Shown piece by piece: positions 1 to 11,144 of a stretch of DNA of 64,000 nucleotides. This stretch comes from Globisporangium splendens (taxonomy: Eukaryota > Oomycota > Peronosporomycetes > Pythiales > Pythiaceae). The number at the start of each line of letters is the position of its first letter. The first letter of the stretch is position 1. The position numbers were made by a program, and so were the translations under genes. The notes beneath the pieces are model-generated. The model searched no databases. It saw nothing but the letters and a program-made list of their open reading frames with translations, and was not told where the DNA came from. The stretch covers positions 62,001 through 126,000 of the forward strand of contig VFIW01000079.1 in assembly GCA_006386115.1 (NCBI GenBank), read 5' to 3'.

Positions 1-895
1 GAGCTCATAGACGTGGAGGGAAGCGAATCGCTATTCGAAGGCAATGCGATCGTCACCACCGGCCATGTCGGTACGGCAATGGCGTAAATGCACTGCGAGA
101 TGCTGTCTCTGTCTGTCTAACGTGTGTGTCTACTATGGACTGCAGGCATGTGGGAATTCCTTCCGTTGGCGTTCTCGAGCCCACAATGCGAGCAGTGGAT
201 CGTCTATCGGCCTCTGCATCAACCGACGGTGAATGCGTTGGTCAACGACATGCGGCATGGCAACCAGCGACACCTTGTTCCAGTGTGAACGTGCTATCTC
301 AAGTCTCTCCCAATATGTGGCCAAGCCCAGCTATAGATTAACCTTTGTTGTGGTATCTGTTGCGCAGGACAAACGCTGCTTTCAGCTCCTTTGTGACGTG
401 CTCGCAAAAAAATCACAGACAGCATCGTCTCCATCACAACAAATTGTGGGGATTGTCGCCGACCAACGCGCCAAAGATCCAAACACCCGCGTGGGAGTGC
501 GCTTTCTGGGTCAGCGCACGTATTTCCCAAGTGGCGCGGCTCGTCTTCACCTCCACGCACCCAATGCAACGCTTCTGTTTGCGACGTTGTTGCACAACCA
601 TGACTTTTATCGGTCTCCAGCGAGCGCAGCATCGACGAAGCCATTCCGATTGCATGTCCGTCAGGTGCGTAGCAGTCAGTTTATGACCGGCAAGGCACTA
701 AACCCTGTCCTTCTTATCACGATCTCCATTCTTGCCATCGCCATCTCGCAGATCTCTTATCCACGCCTAGAGAGCGATGAATCTCCTCAGACGGTAGTGG
801 ATCAAGTCACGCAAATGTATGCGGATTTGCTGCAAGAAGTGGTGCTGCAGCACCCAGAGCAGTATCTTTGGATGCATGATCTATGGAAAGAGTAA
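1..895 (+). CDS. LpxL/HtrB-like lysophospholipid acyltransferase, 3' part
   Basis: The 5' end lies outside the window. Four exons fit GT-AG splicing: 1-70, 146-282, 368-664 and 752-895 (stop TAA 893-895), with introns of 75-87 bp. Joined, they show the bacterial lipid A acyltransferase (LpxL/HtrB) pattern: an HVGMWE block restored exactly by the first splice, matching the H-x4-E catalytic signature (HFGNWE in bacteria), then VGIVADQR followed by a G-x-R...PSGAARL segment, and the C-terminal PEQYLWMHDLWK block typical of the family. Known family members transfer acyl chains from acyl-ACP to a lipid A precursor at a membrane. Its substrate in an oomycete is unknown; a role in acylating an organelle or membrane lipid is inference. 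The N-terminal membrane anchor expected for the family would be upstream. Confidence 0.8.
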
Positions 896-1083
896 TGAGC
901 CAAAGTGAGTAGCACCATGTTTGGTGCGTGAGAACCCGAGAGTATTCACGCACCAAGCAGAGACCAAATTGAGAAAAATACCAGACCTGTTTTCACATGC
1001 TGGCTGGACATTTGCAGTACTGCAATGGATGACCCTAGCAGTACGACGCACTCAAGCTACCTCTTTCGTACTGGAGAGTTCCT

Positions 1084-2664
1084 TTACAGTTCGTCTTTGT
1101 CGCCACCGGCACCGAGAATTTCGCTCAGGATGTCGTCGTCGTCTTCGTCTTCGATCACTTCCACCTTGGCGTCCTCGCCGTTCCATGGCTCGACAGTGGC
1201 GAGCTTCGGGAACTCGTCGAAGCCGGTCGTGGTCTCCTTGCCCTGGAGCACGCCCTGCAAGAACGAAGCGATCGCATCGGACGAGAACGCACCGCGCTGC
1301 ACCACGAAGCGCTTGCGGTCCAAGTTGATCGCGACCACCGAAGGGTAGCCGAACGTCAAGTCAAATTGGTTCTCAAACGCCACTTGGTCACCGCCCTGGA
1401 TCCAGCCGAACTTGAATGGCTTGCCACGCACCAACTTGGCGGCATCTCCCAGCGTGCTCAAGTACGCTTCACGGCCAGCTTTACCGCTTTCCGTGAGGTG
1501 TGGAAGCACAGCGAGCACGCAGCTCGACTTGCCACTGCAAAAGTCCGTGAGCACGTCGGCAGAGTACAACTCCTTGATCTTAAGCCCGCCGCCGAGCTTT
1601 TCGAGCGCTTGGAGTGCGTACGAAGTGATGCCAGACGCAGTTCGAGCACCCTGGTAGTCCTGGGCATCGCTTGCCGAAGACGCACTTGGTCCAAAGACCT
1701 TGATAGTCGGGAACCCGCGGATGCCGTACTCACCAGCCTTTTGCTCATGCGCAGTCGCATCCAAAGCACCAAGCTTCACAGCACCCTTCAAGTCCGACGC
1801 AGCTTGCTCCCACTCAGGAGCCAAAGCCTTGCAGTGACCGCACCATGGAGCGTAAAACTCGACAAGCCAGACATCTCCGCTGTTCAAGACAAGATCGTCA
1901 AAGTTGTCGTCCGTGAGCGTCACGACATTGCTGTTGGACGCCTTCGATCCCTTGTTCGAAGACGACGACGCCGACGGCTTCTTCTTGCTACCCGCCGAAC
2001 CAGAGTTCTTCGTAGCTCCTCCAGAGAGACGCGCCTTCACGATCTTTCTCGACTCCGCGATGGCAGCGTCGACAATGCCCTGTGCAGTACGCTGGCCTTG
2101 GTAGTCCGTTGGTTTCTTCTTGTTCTCACCGAAGATCTTGATTGTTGGGAAACCTTGCACACCGAATTGAGCAGCCAGATCTTTGTGCTGATCACAGTCG
2201 ACTAAATGACGCAATTCACACACAATAGGCATTCATTAGATCAACACGCGTGAAGGAAACAGAAAACAATACACCAAACAAAGCACCGTGACTTACCAGC
2301 AGCAACGTTCACGACGCCATCCAAGGCTTTGGCAGCTTTCTTCCACTCCGGCGCCAGGTTCTTGCAGTGGCCACACCACGGCGCGTAAAACTCAACCAAC
2401 CACACACCCGAATCTTTCTGCAGCGCATAACCACACACAGCGGACACACGAATCCAAGTCACAGCAAACGTAAGCATCACCAACAGTGCCTTCTTCACTG
2501 CGGGACATGAAGAGCTGCATACGCACCTGCATCTCACGAATGCCTTTCGCGTCGAGGAGCTTCACGGGACCCTTGCTGCTGTACATTGCGTGCGCATTGG
2601 ACACCAGACACAGCAGCATGGCTGCCACCAGCACCGCCATACTCGTCATCTTGTTGATCGCCAT
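1084..2664 (-). CDS. Protein disulfide isomerase, PDIA6/P5-like, KDEL-retained
   Basis: Three exons: 2527-2664, 2297-2417 and 1084-2201, total 458 residues, close to the usual P5 length. The ATG at 2664 begins a signal peptide (hydrophobic [17 protein letters not shown]). There are two thioredoxin domains with identical [11 protein letters not shown] active sites at residues about 61-64 and 207-210, joined by a Ser/Lys-rich linker (about 150-176). A third, catalytically silent domain follows (GWIQGGDQ...[10 protein letters not shown]), then an acidic tail and the ER-retrieval signal KDEL. This order (a-a'-b, KDEL) is that of PDIA6. Expected role: thiol-disulfide exchange during folding of secretory proteins in the ER lumen. 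The splice at 2297/2201 restores NVAAVDCD, the normal continuation of the first domain. Confidence 0.93.
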
Positions 2665-3242
2665 GGCTTCCTTTCCTTTGCTTTCGTATCTTGTGGCAAA
2701 GGTTCCAATGAGGCTGCCATTATGGCTCTTGTCTTCCTCATTCAGTGGCCACGTGGACAGCTCTCGGATTGGCTGAAATGGTTGAACCACCACTGTTCTA
2801 GAAAGCTGCTCAGACTTCAAGGTCGCTCCACGCAGTGTTCCACACTGAGAATGCTGTGGAGCGTGCTACAATGGCGTTCACTTAAACGGGAGTTGAAGTA
2901 GAGTGATGGTTGCATTTTTGGCACGCATTGCAGTACTGTGACGCAACGGAACTGTGAGCGCGGAGGGTAAATAGGCATGCATGCGCTGCATTGGATCGCG
3001 CGGTGCGGCAAGAAGACACGAAGCGTCGGTGATAAACAACATCTGCGCGACGTGCTGGTGGATCAGCTGAGGAAAGAAATCTCTCGGTGCATCACTTGCC
3101 TGGAGTGGTGTGTTCGAAAGTCTGGCGCTTTACTACGAGAGACAAACAACTGCGCACCGAATGGCTTCAGTCGTTTTCTCGGGTACAATTAGTGCACTCA
3201 TTAGCAGACGATCCCTGAAATGGGTAGACCGACGACTGTTTG
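2665..3242. other. Intergenic, upstream of the PDI gene
   Basis: No convincing coding sequence. It should hold the PDI promoter (PDI is read leftward). A 71-codon ORF at 2977-3192 has no recognisable motif and is not called. The missing 5' part of the channel pseudogene that follows is not found here. Confidence 0.4.
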
Positions 3243-4743
3243 TGAAACATCACCAATATCACTAACATGTGTGCTACGGGAACCATAGACATGCGGCTCC
3301 GACTATGACAGCTACGGCAATTTCCGTTTTACTCACCCAGACGCGGCTATAGTTCGCTACGTTTTGAACGCTGCAGCCTACAATTCAGACGTGAATTGGG
3401 GATTTTCGAACTTCGATAATATTGCAGTAGCAGCACTCACTATTTTCCAATGCATTGCTCGTGAGGGATGGTAAGTCAAAGTTGCTAACTGTTATGCGCG
3501 CAATTGGTAACAGACTCGCTTTTGCTCTTTTGCTGCTCACAGGAGCGATGCCATGTATATGCTACAAGACGCTGGCTATGGATTGAGTGCTGTCTGCTAC
3601 TTTGTGTCGTTTATCATCGTCGGGTCGTTTTTCATGCTCAACTTGACTCTTGCAGTTATCTGGGAAAACTCTTCAGACGCGTCCTTCATTGAAGCCGAGG
3701 AGAAGAAACTATTCGTTGACGCTGAAAACAAGAAAAAACTCAAGGAAAATGCTATCGATTTAGCTGCTGGATTGATAGTGCCACCTGTTGGCGTCTCCGA
3801 GTCGAAGCTGTCAGCAGTGAGAGTGTTTTTCGCCGGTGTCGCTCACCACTGGATATTCAACGTGGTCCGAACGGGATTGATGCTGCTGAACACCATCATT
3901 CTATCGCTGGACAAATACCCGATCGACGATGAGCTGGACGAAATTGTTGAGATGATCAGCTTTAGGCTCACACTGGCATTTCTCCTCGAAGTTGTCCTAA
4001 AAGTGCTAGGGCACAGGTGGGAGTTATGGGCAAAAGATCGCTACAACCTGTTCGACGCATTTGTAGTAGTGCTTGGCATTACTGAAGTAGCTGTGTCACC
4101 TCCGCAAATGTTAGCCGGCGGCAGACTGGCGGGAAGGTCCAAAGCCGCCTCATTTTCTGGTCTGAGATCGGTTCGATTATTCGCGTTGTTCAAGCTTGCA
4201 AGGTGAGACATAACTCTTATTGCGGCGAGGATGGTGTGTTGTCTAAACCGAATTTTCGATTGTAGGTCATGGCCGTCTCTGCAGAAGCTGCTCTCCACCA
4301 TGCTCAGCACTCTCAAAGAAGTGGGGAATTTCAGTGTCCTCTTTTTGCTCTTCATGTATATTTATGCATTGATCGGCATGCAAACATTTGCGAACCAGTT
4401 TCGATTTGACGAGCACGGCTATCCTGTTGATTCAAAGCACGAAGTTGCGTACATCCCACGATCAAACTTCGACACGTTACTTTGGTCAATGGTGACGGTA
4501 TTTCAGGTACGGTGCTCCCTAGTTTGTGCTGCGCGGTAGATGCTCTCTTTGACATTTTGTGATGCGTTGTCCCAGATTTTGACTGGAGAGAACTGGAACG
4601 TGGTTATGCAAGATGGCTGGCGCTCAACTGGTTGACCAGCTGTGACATATTTCGTTTCCTTGGTTGTGCTCGGAAACTTCACCGTGCTCAATCTGTTCCT
4701 TGCTATTTTGCTGGGCAATTTTGAAGAGTCAAGCGATGACGAA

Positions 4744-4755
4744 AGAAAAGATGCA
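4744..4755. repeat. Target-site duplication, left copy (LINE A1)
   Basis: agaaaagatgca, exactly repeated at 7029-7040. It flanks the 5'-truncated LINE and lies in the repeat II-III linker of the channel gene. Confidence 0.9.
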
Positions 4756-7028
4756 ATTCCAAGGCGGCCACTCCAGCTTTGTGACAACATGTGGACAACT
4801 GGTGCAGCATAATGTGCGTCGCTCCATTCTCGACCCTACGAGCCCAGAGAACGTGATATTGTACGTTGGTGTTACGAGCACTTCAAGTCGACAATTGCGC
4901 AGACTCAATGGGACGGCGATGTGTTCCAGATCGACCTCAGCTCTAAAATATCTGACAGGCTTCCAGGTATCATCGCTGAAGGACGAAAGCTACGCGGGAC
5001 ATTCTGTGCAGAATGGCTGCCATACATGACCTCGACTGCAGATGGGTGGCTTCTTGATTCCAACGGCTCCCCTTACAAGCTTGCTCACTCGCAATTATCA
5101 GTTGGAACAGCACAACTGGGTGACATACTTCGATGGGAGTGGATAAGACCAGGAGTGCTTAACTTCATCCCAACATGTGGAATCTCCGGATTCTCCCGGC
5201 CGTCTATTCGAGCGGTTATGTGCTACGTTGATATCCAACTTCCCACAGCTTCTGTATCGACCACAGCAAACAAACGTGCTTCGGCTGTACAACGGGCAAC
5301 GTCATTATAACCACGAATGGCATCTGCACACCAGTGAAGCAACTCGGACCCACGTCGACACGACCCTAGTCAAAGCTACGCATATAGTTCACTCCGCAAT
5401 GGACTGTGACGTCATGGCAACAAGAGACTTGAACGGGCAGAAGGTGTCGTTCCATGCACATCCACGCTTCACAAGAATCGTGCAACTATGGGGTGGCAAC
5501 GGACGATACAATACGACCAGATCTTTCTATCGGCAACAAGTTGCAGCAACGAGGACACAAATTGGCAAAGATACTCGAGATGCAGCAGTCAACAAAGCTG
5601 TCCATACAGCAGGATCTCTGTGGCCAGGACTGCAATTAATCCAATGGAGCGAATTACACAACATCCCAGGGATTACTGCTTATACGGCTCAGACTCTTCT
5701 CCGGCTGAAAGCCAACCGACTCTCCATGTGGAACTATGAGAAAGCTGATCAATCCTGCTCGAATCCCGAATGTTCCCAAGTTGTCCAATCTTCTGTTCAA
5801 CATCTATTCTGGGAGTGTCCGAAAGCCAAACTGGTGTGGAACTACTTTTATGCGCTATGGGCGAAGATCGGAATCACTCCTAGTCACGACCCCGCAATCT
5901 GGATCTTCAGTCTGGATCTACCAGATACTCCAAGGCATGCATGGACCACGATCAAGAGACACATTATCGGACACAAGTTCTCCAATGAACATCTCCAAGA
6001 TCACCTCTATCCCGTCGCACACACGCTGTGGCGATATATGAGCGCGTCGCTCATACATGCCATTTGGTGTGCGCATCTGCGACGCATGGATTCGGATCCA
6101 ATCGAATCGACTGCTGAGATGGCGATCATGATGACCAGATTAGAGGCAGGAATGCGAAACCTCACACGACTCGCTGAAGCGCAAGCTGGAGACTCTGACG
6201 GTCACACGGTTGCAGCAGTTCTCAAGGCATATGTCGACTGCTTTCTCAGCCAAACCGACGCCATCCCCTTGACTCCAAGTGATACTCGCGGCGTTTACCT
6301 GTTGTTTTTCGATGGTGGATCACGCGGCAATCCAGGACCAGGAGGGACTGGATCCATTATCGTGCGTGTCCACAAGGACTCACACACAGCCAGTTTAATT
6401 TGAGCCGCGAGCATGGCGTATAGCAGGAAGGACACGACCAACAATTTTGCTGAGTACTGGGGTCTCATACACGGACTCCGAGAAGCCCAACGCAGTCACT
6501 TCGAACCGTTGTACGTGATTGGAGACAGTGCACTCATTATCTCCCAACAGCGAATGCATCGGTCCCCTCGACAGCACCGATTGGCACGTTTATACCAGAC
6601 AAGTCGACGACTCGCGGATTGCATCGACATCCGAGGATGGTACCATCACTACCGTGCCTTCAACAAGATGGCGGACTCAGCCGCCAACCTAGCCATGGAC
6701 ACCAGAACCTCAACGCAGGTTCACTTCCCAACTCAAAGAGCTGCTTTCAACAATCTCACCCAGGATCTTAACGACGTCATGCATTGGCTTATGCGAAGTT
6801 CGGAAGACCCAAGGTCATTGGACAACACAAGGCAGCCTCACATAGGACCAAGAGAACATGCCATCCTGGTCAAAGATTATTTAGCATTCAGAAGTGATCT
6901 AGTGCAATCCGCGCTATAGACACATTTACACTCCTGTATGAAATTCGTAATGAAGATTAGGTAGGAGAATGGATATTGTAGGTCACGACAATGAACCTCA
7001 ATATACCTCACCTTATAAAGATAAAGAG
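4756..7028 (+). mobile_element. LINE family A, copy 1 (5'-truncated, defective)
   Basis: Non-LTR retrotransposon 3' part: a zinc-knuckle region after the reverse transcriptase (C-x-N-P-E-C...H-x4-C) and a C-terminal RNase H with DGGSRGNPGPGGTG, an Asn-Phe-Ala-Glu motif, IGDSALI and a final NKMADSAANLAMD block. Compared with copy 3 it starts inside the region coding for DAIPRRPLQL. The ORF is broken: an 8-bp loss near 5210 shifts the frame, and a TGA interrupts the RNase H at about 6401-6403. The 3' end has a conserved non-coding tail ending in ATAAAG repeats. The 12-bp target duplication shows that it arrived by target-primed reverse transcription. Confidence 0.93.
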
Positions 7029-7040
7029 AGAAAAGATGCA
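7029..7040. repeat. Target-site duplication, right copy (LINE A1)
   Basis: agaaaagatgca, identical to 4744-4755, directly after the ATAAAG tail of the element. Channel coding sequence (REEMKRKS...) resumes immediately. Confidence 0.9.
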
Positions 7041-9919
7041 CGCGAAGAGATGAAAAGGAAATCGCGTGTCACGCCAGTGCAAACATGGCGGCCCGAACGT
7101 GAGGGTGGAAGCACTTTAAACTATCCAGAAGACGAGCGAGCTATTCCACATCATGCCCACGCGCACCCCATGGCCTCCATGGGGAAAAGTCGACGGGAAG
7201 GAAGTGCGTCTCCATCGAAGGTTTTCCAAGACCAATCGTTTTCATCAATGCGAATGTGTCCTCGGTTCGAAAAGACGTTCCAAGCAAGCTCACCGGCCGC
7301 TCGTTGCTCATCTTCACGCTGGAAAATCCGATTCGAAAGGCATCCACTTTAATCATCACACACCCTCACTTTGACGACGTGTCGCTGGTTCTGATTGCAG
7401 TCAGCACTGTCGCTCTGGCTATCGATAACCCTCTGAATCCGCCCGATAGCGCGTTTGTCTGCATTCTTTCTTGGCTGGACTCGATTCTAGCAGGACTGTT
7501 CATGTTTGAAGTCGCGGTGAAGATCATTGCGTTGGGCTTCTTCATGGACGAGAATGCGTATTTGCGAAGCGGCTGGAATCTGATGGATTTCGTGATCACC
7601 ACACTTGCTGCGTTCTCACTGAGTGAAGGAAGTACAAGATTCAAGTTTGTCAAGACCCTTCGCACCTTCAGAGCACTTCACCAGCTGAGAATGATCAATC
7701 GAAATCCTGGTCTAAAGCTCGTGTCAGCTCACTGATTGCGTCGATTCCGCAAATTTTTAAACGTCATTGTGGTTTGTTTACTCGTGTTTACGATTTCCAG
7801 CATCTTGGCGGTGAACAATTTGAAGGGCAAGCTCTATAGCTGCCAAGGAGAGGTGTTTGACGCCTTGAGCGAGGCGCAGTAGAGGCTCGTGACGTATCCT
7901 CGCCTTTGGAGTAATCTCACTGATGACGAGCAAGCGTGGTTTAATGCGAGTTCTGCGACAGCATACGAGAATTTTTCTGCCAGTGATCAAGTTACATCGA
8001 GAATGATTTGTGAGTTGCTCGGAGCAACCTGGGGTGCAACGATCCCACAGAACTTTAACAATGTTCTGCAAGGGTGCCAAGCGTTTTTCGAGGTGACTAC
8101 GACTGAAGGATGGGTGACGATTATGCTCGCTGGTGTCGACGCAACTGAAATTGATATGCAACCGATTCCGAATTACCGCGAGGGATGGACATTGTTCTTC
8201 ATTGCGTTTATCCTCGTCGGTAAGTTTTTCGTGGTGCAGCTGTTCGTTGGGGTCGTGATCGAGAATTTCAACAAGATGAAAGAAAAGCTGGATGGAACGT
8301 ACTTGCTGTCCAACACGCAACGCGAGTGGCTCATAATCAATGACTCGATGCTAAATCTGCGTCCTGTGAGAAAGATGAAAGCACCTCAAGACAAAACACG
8401 CCGAGTTCTTTTTCACCTGGCTCGCAACCACAACCTTGAGATTGTCGTCATGGGTTGTATTATGCTGAACACGATTATGATGGCGCTAAACTATTTCGGA
8501 GAAGATGACATGCACAAGTCAGCAATCGAGTACTCGAACTGCGTTTTCACATTCATTTTATCATGGAAGCAGCTGTGAAGATCACGGGTTTGGGACGCTA
8601 CTACTGGAAAGATTCATGGAACATCTTTAATTTCGTGATTGTTTCCGGTTCACTCCTTGGCATGCTGTACACACGGATCGGTGGAAGCTCGGTTGGGACA
8701 GCAGCTGGGGCTGTCCGAAGCTTTCGCACCGGGAGACTCTTTCGTCTTGTGCAGTCCGCACCGTCGTTGCGCCAATTGTTCAACACATTGTTGATCACGC
8801 TGTCATCTCTGGTCAACATCGGTGGTCTCCTGTTTTTGATTTTCTTCATCTACGCTGCAATGGGAGTCGTCCAGCTTTTCGCAAAAGTGGAGTTTGGTGA
8901 TCTTGTAACTCCAACTGCCAACTTTCAAACGATTGCGAGAGCTATGGTGACTCTGGTAAGATCCTAGGTTCCAAAGCGATGATTTTGTTTGTTTTACCCA
9001 GTATGCTAGCACGCACATTGTAGGTTCGCTGTGCTACTGGAGAGATATGGAGTCATCGTCTCTGTCGCGATGTTTGCGATGAAGCTCGTCAGCGCATTGT
9101 TTTTCTCGATTATCATCAAGAAAAACAAGTTCTCGACCATGGAGGCGCGAGTGCACTCTTTTCTGTTTCGAATGGAACTCAATGAGAGGAAAGATCTGAT
9201 CGCCGTCATGGCGGTGCAAGCCACGTTTCGGTTTAGCAAATCTTACAAGCAGTCCCTGTTCTGGCACCAGCAAGACCAATCGCGTCTTTACTTTCGGTCC
9301 CTGTCAGCGGTAAGTTTCGTTTGGCTGCCATCCCACAAAAATTGATGATGCTGACTGGACTGTCTTTTGCTCAATCTGTACCAGCGCCTGCCCAACGAAG
9401 TGAAGAAGAAGTTGTATGTGTCGCGGTTCCAAGCCAGCTTAAAGGACATCATGGAGTACAACACGGATGGCGATCTACTGAACACGTTCACGAAGCACGT
9501 CGAGGCGATCACAGCTGCCTTGGGAATCAGCTATGTTCGAATGGTCTCGCTTAAAAAGGTGTATTACCGCAAGAGCCGAGTCCTGGAAGATCGGCGACGC
9601 CGCGCACAACAAGCAGCAAGTCACGCGATCATGAGTTTGCCCACGGCAGCGGAAGGATGTGAGGGGTGAGTATAGCGAAGGCCGTGGGGTTATCAGCAGT
9701 ATGCGAGGTCTTGGGATCGCAGTGCGGTTCAAAACCTTCCAGGGAACAGGAAGCGCATCCTGCAGAGATGCATCGGTCATCGTCTCGCATGCCAACCCCA
9801 TGCTAACTCCGCGAACTTCGCAGAGCTCGCCGCGCTGGCAAACGAATTTGCTAACGAAGTGTGAGGAAACCTTGCATCTTCTGCAAAAGATCCAGGCAAA
9901 CGCTCAAGCCATTAAATAG

Positions 9920-10337
9920 GCTCGGAGTGAGTTTTGGTTGGTATTCCGATGCAAATGAGACCAATCACAGAATAACGCGAGAGCCCGGAAGAAAAAGGTA
10001 CAAAGCACGATTGTATAAAACGATTCATGCGCGTGTTTGCTGTAGGAATTTTAACCTGAAGGTGACATCCCGACAGGGAAAAGAGCATAACACTTTTGGG
10101 GTTGTTCATCAACATTTTCGCGCGCTCTTCCAGCTTTCGGCAAGCATTTGCTGGAAATGCACGTCGTTCGCGATGACCATCGAAATGTCCGCGTACACTT
10201 CAAGAAACTCGCGTCTCGAGATCTCCGCACTCGGTGCCTAGTTGCAAGATTTAAACAAATAGACACACAATATGAGGTGAAAAGTTTCCACCAGTGTGTT
10301 TCTATGCCCGATGTACCTGCTGCGACCACAAATTGCG
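9920..10337. other. Intergenic spacer
   Basis: About 420 bp between the channel relic and the EF-hand fragment. I see no gene, tRNA or repeat in it. Confidence 0.4.
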
Positions 10338-10740
10338 CTATTCAATGACCGCATTTTCCTCAGAGATGACGTTGGCACCGACTCGGGAATCAATCGACGG
10401 GTCATAGTAGCGCATGAGATCCGCCATCGTGAGCTTCCCATTCTCGGCTTGCCGAGCGAGACGATCGTACGTGGCTTCAATTTGCTGCTTGCGATCGAAG
10501 CTCACGGGCACACGCAGCGCAGAGAGCAAGCTGTCGAGAGGGAAGTGGCCGGCATTTCTCTAAGAAGGTACATGATAGCAAATTAGTAAGAGCAAGATCA
10601 GCTGTAGCTACCGCACGAGCGTCTTACCTTGTCGAGCGAATCGAAGAGCAGATCCAAGTGCTCGTCGCGCAATGGGAGTTTGTACGGCTTGATTTTCCAC
10701 TTCGCTTCTTCGCGGTTCAAGTGACCCGTGCCGTTTGTCA
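10338..10740 (-). CDS. EF-hand (calcyphosin-like) protein, C-terminal part
   Basis: Two exons are supported: one ending at the donor at 10628 (from about 10740) and one at 10338-10559 with stop. The first carries NGTGHLNREEAKWKIKPYKL, an EF-hand loop plus helix; the splice gives LFDSLDK-RNAGHFPLDSLL, a second, degenerate EF loop. The arrangement and spacing resemble calcyphosin-like proteins of protists. Upstream (10740-11065) the reading frame stays open but no longer resembles the family, and a better continuation appears in another frame, so the gene may be a 5'-broken relic. Loop 2 lacks most acidic ligands, so Ca2+ binding there is doubtful. Confidence 0.5.
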
Positions 10741-11144
10741 CCGCGCGCGCGTGAGCTCGACGAGGAACCCACGGAACGCATAAAGGCTCGCGGTCACCAA
10801 GCACCTCTGGATCACGTAAACCATGGCTGCGGGGCTCGCGAAATCCGGCAATGGACACTCGTCGACAGCTTCTTAGGCAGACTTTGCGAGCAGGAGCGTC
10901 CAGATATTTGGAGCCAAGTGGAGCCGTCCTTCCGTGCTCGCCGTGCGCGTCCCGACGGCTTCCGCGACGATGTTGTGGTACTTGCCCGCGTTTCTCGCGC
11001 CATGAGCGCAAAGTCATAACATAACAACCACGCAATTCCATCGTCAAAAAGCGTGTCGAGTCCATTTTGTACCTTACCTCACCCTTCTCTTCTTTAGATA
11101 TGCAACACTACTCCTTCATGGTCCTTGTCCTCGGCCGATGGCGC

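Larger units (their letters stand above)
3243..9919 (+). pseudogene. Four-domain voltage-gated Ca2+-type channel, decayed and LINE-interrupted
   Basis: Remains of all four repeats are visible. Repeat I is reduced to the pore loop and S6 (FQCIAREGW, intron 3471-3542). Repeat II has S1-S6 (exons 3543-4202, 4266-4506, 4576 on; filter LTGENW). Repeat III follows the insertion (from 7041; filter TTEGW). Repeat IV has S1-S5 and a pore (RCATGEIW). A cytoplasmic tail runs to about 9919. The filter positions read E-E-E-E, the Ca2+-selective pattern. Lesions: no S1-S5 of repeat I; in-frame TGA at 4633-4635; a 2.3-kb LINE at 4756-7028; a pair of compensating shifts around 7727-7765 (TGA 7733-7735); TAG 7880-7882; a shift near 8556-8563; and a missing piece between pore IV and the tail around 9050. 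Reading on both sides of the LINE is in one frame across the duplicated target, so the insertion hit a coding exon. The exact 3' end is uncertain. Confidence 0.88.

Noticed and set aside
1366..2205. 279-codon ORF opposite the PDI gene
   Set aside because: Arg/Leu-rich shadow product; the PDI frame explains the DNA.
7733..7735. TGA as evidence of an alternative genetic code (with TGA at 4633 and 55394)
   Set aside because: All intact genes here use TGA, TAA and TAG as normal stops; these cases lie in genes with other damage or are isolated.
10740..11065. Extending the EF-hand gene to an ATG at 11065
   Set aside because: The frame is open but the product (Arg-rich, no EF-hand features) looks non-coding; a better continuation is not in one frame.
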